Assembly (NCBI GenBank): GCA_937887565.1
Contig: CALABS010000053.1
Location: 1-64,000, forward strand
DNA from: an uncultured Rhodospirillaceae bacterium
Lineage (GTDB): Bacteria > Pseudomonadota > Alphaproteobacteria > Rhodospirillales > Magnetospirillaceae
Direction of reading: 5' to 3'
DNA: 64,000 nucleotides
Of the stretch, positions 47,284 through 56,059 are shown piece by piece; positions within the stretch are counted from its first letter, which is position 1, and each line of letters starts with the position of its first letter. The notes beneath the pieces were generated by a model. That model was not told where the DNA came from and ran no database searches. It was given only the letters and a program-made list of their open reading frames with translations. The translations under genes were made by a program, and so were the position numbers.

Positions 47284-48978
47284 GTGCGTATCATCCTTAC
47301 CGTTCTCTTCCTCGCGCTGACCGCCGCCGCCAGCGCGGCCGGATGGTGGTGGTTCAATCGCCCGATCCCGGTGGGGCTGTCCTACGACGAGCCGTTCCCG
47401 TCGGTGTCCTTCGCCCCCTTCCGCCGCGGCCAAGGGCCCATCACCCGGATCTACCCGCCGCCGGCCCAGGTGGAGGAGGATCTGCGCGGCCTGGTGGGCG
47501 TCGCCAGGGGCGTGCGCACCTACACGGCGCGGGAGGGCATCGACGTGGTCCCCGGCCTGGCCCGCAAATACGGCATCGAGGTCACCCACTCGGCATGGCT
47601 GGGGGCCAAGCTCGACGTCAACGAGCAGGAGGTCAGGGCACTGATCAACGCCGCCCGCGAGTATCCCGACACCATCAGGCGGGTCATCGTCGGCAACGAG
47701 GTGCTGCTGCGCCAGGATCTGACCGCCGACCAGCTGGCGGGCTACATCCGGCGGGTGCGCGAGGCGGTGGACCAGCCGGTCTCCTATGCCGATGTGTGGG
47801 CGTTCTGGCTGAAGAATCCCCAGTTGGCCGCCGAGGTGGACTTCATCACCATCCACATCCTGCCCTATTGGGAGGACGAGCCCGTCGGGGTCGATGGCGC
47901 CGCCGAGCACATCGTCAAGATTTATCGCATGGTGCAGGAGGCGTTTCCCGGCAAGCCGATCCTGATCGGCGAGGCCGGCTGGCCGACGCGCGGGCGCAAT
48001 CGCGGTCCGGCGGCGGTCAACATGGAGAACGCCGCCGTCTTCGTGCGCACCCTGGCCCGGGTCGCCAAGGCCAACGGCTTCGACTACAACGTGGTCGAGG
48101 CCTTCGACCAGCCGTGGAAGGCGCAGCTGGAAGGGTCGGTGGGCGCCAAATGGGGCGTGGTGGACGAGGATCGGCGGGTGAAGTACCGGATGTCCGGTCC
48201 CGTCGAGCCCAACCCCGACTGGAGGACGCACGCCGCGCTGTCGGTGCTGGGCGGCTTGGCCGCCGCCGGCTGGGTCCTGCTGCGCCGGCCCAACCGCTAC
48301 CGTCCCCGTGCCGCCTTGGCGGTGGCCGCCCTGGCGCAGGTGCTGGCCGCGCTGGTGACCTGGCAGGCGCTGAACGCCGTCGCGCTGTCCTACGACCTCG
48401 TCACCGACGCCTGGGCCTTGGCGAGGATCGGCCTGCATGCCGCCTTCGCCGGGTTGATCCTGCTCGCTGCCGGCGAGACCTTCGCCGACGGCGCCGCGCC
48501 CACAGCCAGCCGCTGGGCCGAGCGCCTGGTGCCGGCCTATGGCGCGGCGGCGGTGGTCGCCACGGCGCTGATTTTCTTCAATGGGCGCTATCGCGACATT
48601 CCGAACCTGGAATTCCTGGTTCCCGCCGTCGGCGTGACCGCCTTCGCCCTGGCCCGCATGGCGGTGCTGGGGCGGGGCGGGGTGGATGCCTTCGCCGCCG
48701 GCTGCCTGTTCGCCGGCGGCAGGCCCGGTGGGTTCGGGCCGGCGCGGGCCATGGCGCGGGCGTTGCTGGTGTCGGCCGTCGCGGCGCCCTTGTCGGAATC
48801 CATCGCCTTGTGGCGGGGCGTGGACTTCCAGGCCATGCATCCCGACCTGTCGCAGCAAGTCCCGCTGATGGCCGACATCTTCCTTGCCAACGGCGAGATG
48901 CTGACCTGGAGCGCCATGCTGGTTGTCATGGCCCTGCCGTTCCTGGCGGAGGCCCGGCGTGGCCTACGAGAGGGTTGA
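47284..48978 (+). CDS. GH17-family membrane glucanase/transglycosylase
   Basis: 564 residues from GTG 47284. An N-terminal signal or anchor (about 3-24) precedes a GH17 beta-barrel. Putative acid/base E139 (VIVGNEVLLR) and nucleophile E230 (IGEAGWPTR) match the family, which acts on beta-1,3-glucans. The region from about 315 to the end is mostly membrane helices, so it is an integral protein, similar in idea to the GH17 parts of cyclic-glucan synthases. It starts 4 bp after the GT2 stop and ends inside the FkbM start, consistent with one operon. Confidence 0.8.
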   Translation: MRIILTVLFLALTAAASAAGWWWFNRPIPVGLSYDEPFPSVSFAPFRRGQGPITRIYPPPAQVEEDLRGLVGVARGVRTYTAREGIDVVPGLARKYGIEVTHSAWLGAKLDVNEQEVRALINAAREYPDTIRRVIVGNEVLLRQDLTADQLAGYIRRVREAVDQPVSYADVWAFWLKNPQLAAEVDFITIHILPYWEDEPVGVDGAAEHIVKIYRMVQEAFPGKPILIGEAGWPTRGRNRGPAAVNMENAAVFVRTLARVAKANGFDYNVVEAFDQPWKAQLEGSVGAKWGVVDEDRRVKYRMSGPVEPNPDWRTHAALSVLGGLAAAGWVLLRRPNRYRPRAALAVAALAQVLAALVTWQALNAVALSYDLVTDAWALARIGLHAAFAGLILLAAGETFADGAAPTASRWAERLVPAYGAAAVVATALIFFNGRYRDIPNLEFLVPAVGVTAFALARMAVLGRGGVDAFAAGCLFAGGRPGGFGPARAMARALLVSAVAAPLSESIALWRGVDFQAMHPDLSQQVPLMADIFLANGEMLTWSAMLVVMALPFLAEARRGLREG

Positions 48979-49795
48979 GGTTCGGCTGCCGGTCGCCGGC
49001 GGCACCCGGCACTTGACGTTCCTCCTTGATCCGGCCCGGCGGACCCAGGCCGACATCCTGGCGGCGTTCAAGGAGGGGCGGCCCTACGAGCTGCACACCT
49101 CGCGCCTGGTGGTGGAGCTGCTGCGGCCGGGCGACGGGTTCATCGACGTCGGGACGCATGTGGGCTACTACGCCTTGTTGGCCTTCGCGGCCGCCGGCCC
49201 GGATGCCCCCATCCTGGCCTTCGAGCCCAATCCCGAGACCTATCGCACCCTGGTGTTGAACCTGGCCGCCAACCGGGCGGGACGGGTGCATGCCTTTAAC
49301 TGCGCGGTCGGCGACCGTGCCGAGACCCTGACCTTCCACATCAACGACGACAACGAGGGCGAATCGGCGCTGTGGGACGTCGCATCCGATGCCCGCTACG
49401 CCCGGACGGCGGCACGGCCGCGCACGACATCGGTGTCCTGCCTGCCGCTGGACATGGTGGCCGGATTCGAACCCTTCGCGCGGGCCCGCATGATCAAGAT
49501 CGACGCCGAGGGGTGGGAGGGGAGGGTGCTGGCCGGCGCCCACGGCCTGCTGAACCGCCACCGCCCACCGCTGGTGATCTGCGAGATCAACCGCACCGCC
49601 CTGGCGCGGGGCGGAACCAGCGAGGCGGCCATCCGCCGCCACATGGCCGGTCTGGGGTATGGCTGCTCACTGATCAATCTGTCGGGTACCGACCTGTGCG
49701 GCGGCAAATCGCTCCGCAAGCTGGCCGACGGCGACACCATCGACACCCCTTACGTCTTCAACCTGCTGTTCAGCCTCTACGAGGTCGATCTCTAG
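48959..49795 (+). CDS. FkbM-family methyltransferase
   Basis: 278 residues from GTG 48959, with GGAGG 7 bp upstream. FkbM signatures include FIDVGTHVGYYALLAFAAA (SAM motif), FEPNPETYRTL and MIKIDAEGWEGRVLAGA. Such enzymes O-methylate sugars or polyketides. It overlaps the GH17 gene by 20 bp and so belongs to the same unit. It probably methylates a sugar of the glycan made by its neighbours. Its stop overlaps the converging mutarotase gene by 4 bp. Confidence 0.85.
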   Translation: MAYERVEVRLPVAGGTRHLTFLLDPARRTQADILAAFKEGRPYELHTSRLVVELLRPGDGFIDVGTHVGYYALLAFAAAGPDAPILAFEPNPETYRTLVLNLAANRAGRVHAFNCAVGDRAETLTFHINDDNEGESALWDVASDARYARTAARPRTTSVSCLPLDMVAGFEPFARARMIKIDAEGWEGRVLAGAHGLLNRHRPPLVICEINRTALARGGTSEAAIRRHMAGLGYGCSLINLSGTDLCGGKSLRKLADGDTIDTPYVFNLLFSLYEVDL

Positions 49796-50691
49796 GCCAC
49801 GGAATAGGTCGCGGCCAGCGTATGCGATGCCCCGGGCGCCACGGTCACTCCATCGGGGCCGGCATTGGTGGTTTCGACGCAGATCATGCGCAGGTAGTCG
49901 GTCGGCTCCAGGTCGGCCATGCCGGCGGCGGTGACGTCCCAGGGGTTCCACACCACCGCGCTGGCGCTTCCCGACGGCTTGACGCGGATGGTGCGCCCAA
50001 GCGATGCATCGGCGATGGCAAGGTCGCGGACGACGCCGGTATGGATGCGGTCCGTCTCGCGGGTGATGGCGACCGGCCCGTCCTGGGTCTTCACCGTCCC
50101 GTTGTCCATCTTGTCGATATACGAGGTCCCCTCCAGGCCGTGCACCCTGACGGCGGCGATGTCGCCGACCCGGAAATAGGTGTGCAGGCCCTGGGTCAGC
50201 GTGAACGGCGCGTCGCCCAGGTTGCGGGTGGTCAGGGCGGCATGGACGCCGGCGCCGCCCACGGTGACCGCCATTTCCAGGTCGAAGGCGTGGGGCCAGA
50301 GCGCGCGTGTGGCCTCGCTGTCGGCCAGCCCCATGCTCACCCTGACGCGGCCGTCGCCGAGATCTTCGACGGCGCGGAGGTCCCAGGGACGGTTGCGCAC
50401 GAAGCCGTGGCCCGGACGCCCCATCCCGTCGGGATCGGGACCGAACCACGGCCAGCAGACCGGCACGCCGCCCTTGATGGCCTTGCCGTCGGCCCAGAAC
50501 GCCTTGGACGACAGGAAGAACAGGTCCTCGTGCCCGTCCGGCTGATAGGACAGCAACTGGCCGGCATAGACCGAGATCATCGCCCGGGCGCCGGGAACGG
50601 AAACCTCGACCATGGGAAGCCCATGCTTGCCCGCCGTTACGACGGCCTTGCCATCGATCCCGAACCGCTGCTGGAGAGCGCTTGCGTCCAT
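49792..50691 (-). CDS. D-hexose-6-phosphate mutarotase (YeaD-like)
   Basis: 299 residues of the aldose 1-epimerase fold. It converts alpha- and beta-glucose 6-phosphate forms. Recognised from FFLSSKAFWADGKAIKGGVPVCWPWFGP and the HGFVRNRPWDL stretch, with catalytic Glu in VETTNAGPDGV expected near the C-terminus. It converges on the FkbM gene with a 4-base overlap at CTAG. The direction differs from the glycan cluster, so co-regulation is not implied. Confidence 0.88.
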   Translation of the reverse strand: MDASALQQRFGIDGKAVVTAGKHGLPMVEVSVPGARAMISVYAGQLLSYQPDGHEDLFFLSSKAFWADGKAIKGGVPVCWPWFGPDPDGMGRPGHGFVRNRPWDLRAVEDLGDGRVRVSMGLADSEATRALWPHAFDLEMAVTVGGAGVHAALTTRNLGDAPFTLTQGLHTYFRVGDIAAVRVHGLEGTSYIDKMDNGTVKTQDGPVAITRETDRIHTGVVRDLAIADASLGRTIRVKPSGSASAVVWNPWDVTAAGMADLEPTDYLRMICVETTNAGPDGVTVAPGASHTLAATYSVA

Positions 50692-50772
50692 CTTCCACCT
50701 CCAAGGTTGACGTGACCATACCCGAAGCCGGGCCGAAGGTGTACGACCCTGGAGAGTGGCTGGGAAGCCGTC

Positions 50773-51270
50773 CTATCGGCATTCCCCCTTGGAGCCGTCG
50801 GCGCAGACGCGACCGTCGATCCAGGTGGCTCCCGACAAATTGGCGGCCGTCCACAGGGTGCGCAGCACGCTGGCGCCCCTGAGGTTCGCTCCGGACAGGT
50901 TGGCGTCGAGGAAATTCACCCCGTCGAGATTGGCACCCCGCAGATCGGCCCCGACCAGATTGACGGCGTGCATGTGTGCGAAGGCCATGTTGGCGTTCCT
51001 GAGATTGGCCTTGTGGAAATTGGCCAGTTGCAGATGGCCGCCGGACATATCCGCCCCTTCCAAATCGGCCTCGTCCAGGCGCGCGGCCATGAACTGGCTG
51101 TCCTTGAGATCCTTGCCGGCAAGCTTCGCCTTGCGCAGCTCGGCCCAGCCGCAGTTGGCCTCGGGTTCGAGGGTACAGCTCGGGTTGACCACGTCCTTGT
51201 CGTTGGCGACGGCGGTTGCCGCCAGGATGACGGTGAACAACACAGTGAGTGTGGGGAACAAACGCATCAT
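50773..51270 (-). CDS. Secreted pentapeptide-repeat protein
   Basis: 165 residues from ATG 51270, with AGAAAGGG upstream. A signal peptide (about 1-22) is followed by a short region with C-P-A-rich residues, then pentapeptide repeats of the A(D/N)Lxx type (about 55-145), such as ADLEGADMSGG, ANLRNANMAF and ADLRGANLDGV, which form a right-handed quadrilateral helix. The protein is thus periplasmic. Two cysteines (in PSCTL and NCGWA) and another pair at the end could form disulfides. Function is unknown. Confidence 0.75.
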   Translation of the reverse strand: MMRLFPTLTVLFTVILAATAVANDKDVVNPSCTLEPEANCGWAELRKAKLAGKDLKDSQFMAARLDEADLEGADMSGGHLQLANFHKANLRNANMAFAHMHAVNLVGADLRGANLDGVNFLDANLSGANLRGASVLRTLWTAANLSGATWIDGRVCADGSKGECR

Positions 51271-51444
51271 GCCATCCCTTCTTTCATTATACCCCATGCA
51301 TGTAATATACTGCGCATGGGATGTTGTTGAAAACGCTGAGATGATGCGCGTGGTGAATGCCGGTGTATTTGACTTCGGCTAACAACAATATATTGATGTA
51401 AAATGTCGCCGCAACCCGCCTCCCTGCGTTCAGGGATGCTAGGC

Positions 51445-52452
51445 CTATCGGGAGTTCAGCAGCTTCGCGGCCTCGGGGGCGCAATAGGTGAGAATGCCGT
51501 CGGCGCCGGCACGCTTGAAGGCCAGCAGGCTTTCCATCATCACCTTGGTCCAGTCCAGCCAGCCGTTGACGGCGGCGGCCTTCATCATGGCGTACTCTCC
51601 CGACACCTGATAGGCGAAGGTGGGCAGGGTGAAGCTCTCCTTCACCCGGCGCACGACGTCGAGATAGGGCATGCCGGGCTTGACCATCACCATGTCGGCG
51701 CCCTCGGCGATGTCCAGCGCCACCTCGCGCAACGCCTCGTCGGTGTTGGCGGGGTCCATCTGGTAGGCCTTCTTGTCGCCCTTGAGCGCCGATCCCGATC
51801 CCACCGCGTCGCGGAAGGGGCCGTAGAAGGCCGACGCATATTTGGCGGCGTAGGACAGGATCGAGACGTCGATCAGGCCGGCGGCGTCCAGGGCGTCGCG
51901 CATGGCGGCGACGCGGCCGTCCATCATGTCCGACGGCGCCACGACGTCGCAGCCGGCCTCGGCCTGGACCACGGCCATCCGCGCGAGGATGCCGACGGTT
52001 TCGTCGTTGACGACATAGTCGTCGCGGACGATGCCGTCGTGGCCGTCGGAACTGAACGGGTCCAGCGCCACGTCGCAGATGACGCCGATGTCGGGAACCG
52101 CCTTCTTCACCGCCCGCACGGCCCGGCACACCAGATTGTCGGGATTGGTCGCCTCGGCGGCATCGGGGGTCTTCAGCGCCGGGTCGACCGACGGGAAGAC
52201 GGCGATGGCGGGAATGCCCAGGCCGGCGGCGTGGGCGGCGGCCTCGACCAGCAGGTCGATGGACAGCCGCTCGACGCCGGGCATGGAGACCACCTCCTGG
52301 CGCACACCCGTTCCGTCGACCACGAACAGCGGCCAGATCAGGTCGTCCACCGCCACCCGGTTCTCGGACACCATGCGGCGCAACCAGTCGTGGCGGCGGG
52401 GGCGGCGCATGCGGGTACGGGGGAACTGGGCATGGGGCAGGAAGGCGGGCAC
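51445..52452 (-). CDS. hemB: Porphobilinogen synthase (HemB)
   Basis: 335 residues from GTG 52452, with GGAGA upstream. It condenses two 5-aminolevulinate molecules in heme and vitamin B12 synthesis. Active-site lysines lie in YAAKYASAFYG and VMVKPGMPYLD. The usual zinc cysteine cluster is replaced by an aspartate form (CDVALDPFSSDGHDG), so the enzyme should be Mg-type and zinc-independent, as in many alphaproteobacteria. The gene follows metY on the same strand after a 26-bp gap. Confidence 0.95.
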   Translation of the reverse strand: MPAFLPHAQFPRTRMRRPRRHDWLRRMVSENRVAVDDLIWPLFVVDGTGVRQEVVSMPGVERLSIDLLVEAAAHAAGLGIPAIAVFPSVDPALKTPDAAEATNPDNLVCRAVRAVKKAVPDIGVICDVALDPFSSDGHDGIVRDDYVVNDETVGILARMAVVQAEAGCDVVAPSDMMDGRVAAMRDALDAAGLIDVSILSYAAKYASAFYGPFRDAVGSGSALKGDKKAYQMDPANTDEALREVALDIAEGADMVMVKPGMPYLDVVRRVKESFTLPTFAYQVSGEYAMMKAAAVNGWLDWTKVMMESLLAFKRAGADGILTYCAPEAAKLLNSR

Positions 52453-52478
52453 GGGCTGTTCTCCGGTTGCGCGGCGGC

Positions 52479-53771
52479 TCAGGCCGCGTCGAGGGCCTGG
52501 GACAGGTCGGCGATGATGTCGTCCACGTGTTCGAGGCCGATGGACAATCGCACATAGCCCGGAGTCACGCCAGTCGCCAGCTGGTCCTCGGCGGACAGCT
52601 GCGAATGGGTGGTGCTGGCCGGGTGGATGGCCAGCGACCGGGCATCGCCGATATTGGCCACGTGGTAGAACATCTCGAGCTTGTCGATGAAGTGCTTGCC
52701 GGCCTCGGCGCCGCCCTTCAGCTCGAATCCCAGCAGGGCGCCGTAGCCGTGCTTGAGCGCCGCGTCGGCGCGGCGGCGGTATTCGCCCTGCATGACGCCC
52801 GGATAGATCACCGTCTCGACCTTGGGATGCTTGCTCAGCCAGAGGGCGACGGCGGCGGCGTTGTCGCAATGCACGCGCATGCGCAGCGGCAGGGTCTCCA
52901 GGCCCTGGATGATCTGGAAGGCGTTGAACGGGCTCATGGCGGCGCCGACGTCGCGCTGGAGGACGACACGGGCGCGGATGATGTAGGCGATGGGGCCCAA
53001 CGGCTTGACCGCCTCGGTCCACACCGCGCCGTGATAGCTGGGGTCGGGCTGGGTCAGCAGCGGGAACCGGCCGGCGTGCTTCTCCCAGTCGAACCTGCCG
53101 CCGTCGACGATCATGCCGCCGATGGAGGTGCCGTGGCCGCCGATGAACTTGGTGGTCGAGTAGACGACGATATGGGCGCCGTGCTCCAGCGGCCGGCAGA
53201 GCACCGGCGCCGCCGTATTGTCCATGATCAGCGGCACGCCGGCCTGCTCGGCCAACTTCCCCACTTCGGCGATGGGGAAGACGTGCAGCTTGGGATTGGG
53301 CAGGGTCTCGGCGTACCAGCAGCGGGTCCGCTCGTCGGTGGCCCTGACGAAGGCCTCGGGATCGGCGGGGTCGACGAACCGGGCCTCGACGCCGAACTGC
53401 TTGAGCGTGTTGGCGAACAGGTTCCAGGTGCCGCCATAGAGGTCGGTGGAGGTGACGAAGTTGTCGCCGGCCTGGCACAGGTTCATGATGGCGAAGGTGC
53501 TGGCGGCCTGCCCCGACGAGGTGGCCAGCGCGGCGACGCCGCCCTCGAGGGCGGCGATGCGGCTCTCCAGGACGTCCTGGGTCGGGTTCATGATGCGGGT
53601 GTAGATGTTGCCCAGTTCGGAAAGCGCGAACAGGTTGGCGGCATGGTCGGTGTCGCGGAACAGGTACGAGGTGGTCTGGTGGATGGGCACCGCCACCGAC
53701 CCCGTGGTCGGATCGGCCCGGTAGCCCGCGTGGAGGACGATGGTTTCGGGATGCTTGCTCTTCACCGTCAT
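52479..53771 (-). CDS. metY: O-acetylhomoserine sulfhydrylase (MetY-type)
   Basis: 430 residues from ATG 53771. A PLP enzyme of the Cys/Met metabolism family that makes homocysteine from O-acetylhomoserine and sulfide. The PLP lysine is K208 in YSTTKFIGGHGT, and GSVAVPIHQTTSYLF opens the core. The length near 430 fits MetY rather than the shorter MetZ. An in-frame start at 53846 would extend into the leader, so ATG 53771 is preferred. Its 5' leader carries a terminator-like hairpin (53790-53815). Confidence 0.93.
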   Translation of the reverse strand: MTVKSKHPETIVLHAGYRADPTTGSVAVPIHQTTSYLFRDTDHAANLFALSELGNIYTRIMNPTQDVLESRIAALEGGVAALATSSGQAASTFAIMNLCQAGDNFVTSTDLYGGTWNLFANTLKQFGVEARFVDPADPEAFVRATDERTRCWYAETLPNPKLHVFPIAEVGKLAEQAGVPLIMDNTAAPVLCRPLEHGAHIVVYSTTKFIGGHGTSIGGMIVDGGRFDWEKHAGRFPLLTQPDPSYHGAVWTEAVKPLGPIAYIIRARVVLQRDVGAAMSPFNAFQIIQGLETLPLRMRVHCDNAAAVALWLSKHPKVETVIYPGVMQGEYRRRADAALKHGYGALLGFELKGGAEAGKHFIDKLEMFYHVANIGDARSLAIHPASTTHSQLSAEDQLATGVTPGYVRLSIGLEHVDDIIADLSQALDAA

Positions 53772-53789
53772 GGCCGTGGACTCCTTGCC

Positions 53790-53815
53790 AAAAAAAATCC
53801 GCCTTAGCAGGGCGG
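53790..53815 (-). promoter_or_regulatory. Terminator-like hairpin in the metY leader
   Basis: On the minus strand CCGCC and GGCGG form a 5-bp stem with a 7-base loop, followed by ATTTTTTTT. It ends 18 bp before the metY start. A consensus -35/-10 pair lies just upstream (53834-53862). The placement suggests attenuation, although a coincidental hairpin cannot be excluded. It does not match SAM-II riboswitch conserved bases that I know. Confidence 0.4.
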
Positions 53816-53833
53816 GGATGACCGGGGACTGAG

Positions 53834-53862
53834 AGTTGAACACCACGAATGCCGGCTGTCAA
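53834..53862 (-). promoter_or_regulatory. Putative promoter of metY
   Basis: Minus strand perfect TTGACA, a 17-bp spacer and TCAACT. The -35 is consensus; the -10 is poor. The leader would be about 55 bases long and would include the hairpin at 53790-53815. Confidence 0.4.
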
Positions 53863-53915
53863 GCGGTCCTGCGGATGATATCCATTATTGAAATGTAAAA
53901 TAACCAGGGGTCTTC

Positions 53916-54983
53916 ATGTCCGAGGTGGAAACCATCCACGGCGTCGATGGCGGTCTGGCCGCCATCGTCCTCAACCGGCCCCGCGTGCTCAATGCCTTGT
54001 CTCCCCGGCAACTGACCGATCTTGGCCGCCTGCTGCTGGAGTGGCGGGACGATCCCGCCGTCGGCGCGGTGGTCGTCGAGGGCGCCGGGGAGAGGGCCTT
54101 CTGCGCCGGCGGGGACATCCGGGCGGTGTGGGATAATCGGCTGGCGGGACGGGAGGACGCCAACATCGCCATCTTCCGGGACGAATACCGCCTGGACCGC
54201 CTGATCCACCATTACCCCAAACCCTACGTGGCCGTTCTCGACGGCATCGTCATGGGCGGCGGCGCCGGTGTCTCGGTCAACGGCCGCTGGCGCGTGGCCA
54301 CCGAGCGGACCCTGTTCGCCATGCCGGAAGCCGCCATCGGCTTCTTTCCCGACGTCGGCGCCACCCATTTCCTGTCTCGCTGTCCGGGACGGATCGGCGT
54401 TTTCCTGGGGCTCACCGGCACCCGGCTGGGTCCTGCCGACTGCCTGTGGGCGGGGCTGGCGACCCATTTCGTGCTGGCCTCGGCCCTGCCGGCGCTGAAG
54501 GTGGATCTGCGCCGGGCCGCCGGTTCCGGCAAGCCCGCCGAGGCAGTCGAGGCGATTCTCGCAGCGCATCACCGCGAGCCCGGACCTTCGTCGCTGGCGG
54601 ATCTGGCGCCCGCCGTCGACCGGGTGTTCGCCGTCCCCTCTCCACGCGAACTGGTCTCGGCGCTGGTGGCGGAGGGGGCCGATTGGGCGTGGCAGGCGCT
54701 GGAGTCCATCGGCGACGCATCGCCCACCAGCGTCGCGGTGATCTGGCGGCAGCTGTCGGACGGCAAGGGATTGGGCTTCGACGACGCCATCCGGCGGGAA
54801 TTCCGCTTGGCCCGCCGGTTCCTCGCCGGGCACGATTTCCACGAGGGCATCCGGGCGCTGATGATCGACAAGGACCGGACACCGCATTGGTCGCCCCCGA
54901 CCCTGGCCGAGCTGCCGGCGACGCGGATCGACGCCCTGTTCGCGCCGCTGGACGACGGAGAGCTTGAGTTCTTCGCGGGATGA
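53916..54983 (+). CDS. 3-hydroxyisobutyryl-CoA hydrolase-like crotonase
   Basis: 355 residues. The crotonase fold with GERAFCAGGDIRAVW and IVMGGGAGVSVNGRW (oxyanion hole), then MPEAAIGFFPDVGATHFLSR, fits 3-hydroxyisobutyryl-CoA hydrolase of valine breakdown. The C-terminal HIBYL region is present (about 240-350). Related enoyl-CoA hydratases are shorter (about 260), which favours this assignment. It lies divergently from metY over 144 bp. Substrate is inferred. Confidence 0.85.
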   Translation: MSEVETIHGVDGGLAAIVLNRPRVLNALSPRQLTDLGRLLLEWRDDPAVGAVVVEGAGERAFCAGGDIRAVWDNRLAGREDANIAIFRDEYRLDRLIHHYPKPYVAVLDGIVMGGGAGVSVNGRWRVATERTLFAMPEAAIGFFPDVGATHFLSRCPGRIGVFLGLTGTRLGPADCLWAGLATHFVLASALPALKVDLRRAAGSGKPAEAVEAILAAHHREPGPSSLADLAPAVDRVFAVPSPRELVSALVAEGADWAWQALESIGDASPTSVAVIWRQLSDGKGLGFDDAIRREFRLARRFLAGHDFHEGIRALMIDKDRTPHWSPPTLAELPATRIDALFAPLDDGELEFFAG

Positions 54984-55015
54984 GACATTCTGCGCGGCAA
55001 CGCGAGGGCAGGGCC

Positions 55016-55210
55016 ATGGCAGCGGGAAGCGCCGTCTATTTCGAGATCAAGCGGGTGGGGAACTACCTCAAGGTTTCCGCCATCGATTCCGCGACCGCCA
55101 CCGAGGTGTCGGTGGTCGGGCCGCTCCGCAGCCAGGCCCAGTTGCAGGCCACGGCGCTGCGGAAGCTCCGTTACGTGCTGGAAAAGCAGGCGAACCCGCC
55201 CAAGCGATAG
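55016..55210 (+). CDS. Small alphaproteobacterial protein (DUF6898-like)
   Basis: 64 residues from ATG 55016. The sequence YFEIKRVGNYLKVSAIDSATATEVSVVGP followed by a helical TALRKLRYVLEKQ segment resembles a small conserved alphaproteobacterial family. I recall the family name only tentatively. Function is unknown. It lies 32 bp after the crotonase stop, probably in the same transcript. An earlier in-frame ATG at 54980 overlaps the crotonase stop. Confidence 0.6.
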   Translation: MAAGSAVYFEIKRVGNYLKVSAIDSATATEVSVVGPLRSQAQLQATALRKLRYVLEKQANPPKR

Positions 55211-55278
55211 CGGCCGGGCGCCGGCCCATCAAGAAAATGGCCGCCCCAGGGCGGCCATTCTGTTTCGTCGGCAAGGCC

Positions 55279-55728
55279 TCAACGGCCGCGCCGACGGGGG
55301 GCCTTCTCGTCGCCGGCCTTGCGGCCGAGACCGATCTTCTTGGCGAAGTCGGAGCGCTGGGCGGCGTAATTGGGCGCCACCATGGGATAGTCGGCCGGCA
55401 GGCCCCATTTGGCCCGGTACTCGTCGGGGGTCATGTTGTACGTGGTGCGCAGATGCCGCTTCAACATCTTCAGCTTCTTGCCGTCCTCCAGGCAGACGAT
55501 GTAGTCGGGCGTCACCGACTTCTTGACCGGAACCGCCGGCCTGGGCGCCTCGGTCTTCGCCTCCTGCGGGCCGCCCTCCAGCGAGGACAGCGATGCATAG
55601 ACGGTATGGATCACTTCCGGGATCTGGCCGGCGGGAAGCGGATTCTTGCTCACATAGGCCGCAACGACATCCACCGCCATGCGCAGGAGGTCGTCACGGT
55701 TGGCTTTGTCGGCGAGGATGTCAGTCAT
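55279..55728 (-). CDS. mucR: MucR/Ros-family transcriptional regulator
   Basis: 149 residues from ATG 55728, with AGGTGG upstream. MucR proteins are zinc-finger, H-NS-like silencers that bind AT-rich DNA. The C-terminal module YIVCLEDGKKLKMLKRHLRTTYNMTPDEYRAKWGLP carries the Ros zinc site (C-x-x-D with two H). The N-terminal half (about 1-75) is the oligomerisation region. An AT-rich upstream gap fits autoregulation, which is typical of the family. An in-frame GTG 12 bp earlier is less likely. Confidence 0.93.
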   Translation of the reverse strand: MTDILADKANRDDLLRMAVDVVAAYVSKNPLPAGQIPEVIHTVYASLSSLEGGPQEAKTEAPRPAVPVKKSVTPDYIVCLEDGKKLKMLKRHLRTTYNMTPDEYRAKWGLPADYPMVAPNYAAQRSDFAKKIGLGRKAGDEKAPRRRGR

Positions 55729-56059
55729 GGTGGTATCCACCTGAAGTCGGTTTCGGCGTCTGAATCAATGAATCCATGCATCGATTTGTGTGTCAATTCA
55801 AAAGTCGCTGACGCGAGTAATGAGTTCTTTTCGCTTCCGCCAATTTCAATAAAACCCCCCGTAAGGGGGAGGAATATAACCCAAACGTCTGTATGGTTTG
55901 CGAGGGATGATTTGCACCACGCCAGGGGACGCCACGGTTTCCGGTCGGATCGCCGTCGGTGCCCTGAAGTCGTCGCCGCTCCCCATGGATTAGTGGCGCA
56001 TTGGCAAGGGGAGGCGACATATGGTATCTAGCGCCCACGTCCAACGAAATGAGCGGAAG
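55729..56059. other. Intergenic region between mucR and rpiB
   Basis: 331 bases without a gene that I can support. It is divergent, so it must hold the promoters of mucR (minus) and rpiB (plus). Part of it is AT-rich (about 55755-55900), including TGAATCAATGAATCCATGCA and TTCAATAAAACC, where MucR could bind its own promoter. A short hairpin CCCCCC/GGGGGA near 55856-55871 is seen. No tRNA or riboswitch pattern was recognised. Confidence 0.6.

Noticed and set aside
53790..53862. SAM-II riboswitch upstream of metY
   Set aside because: The leader is too short between promoter and start, and the conserved core bases I know are not seen. Only a terminator-like hairpin is supported.
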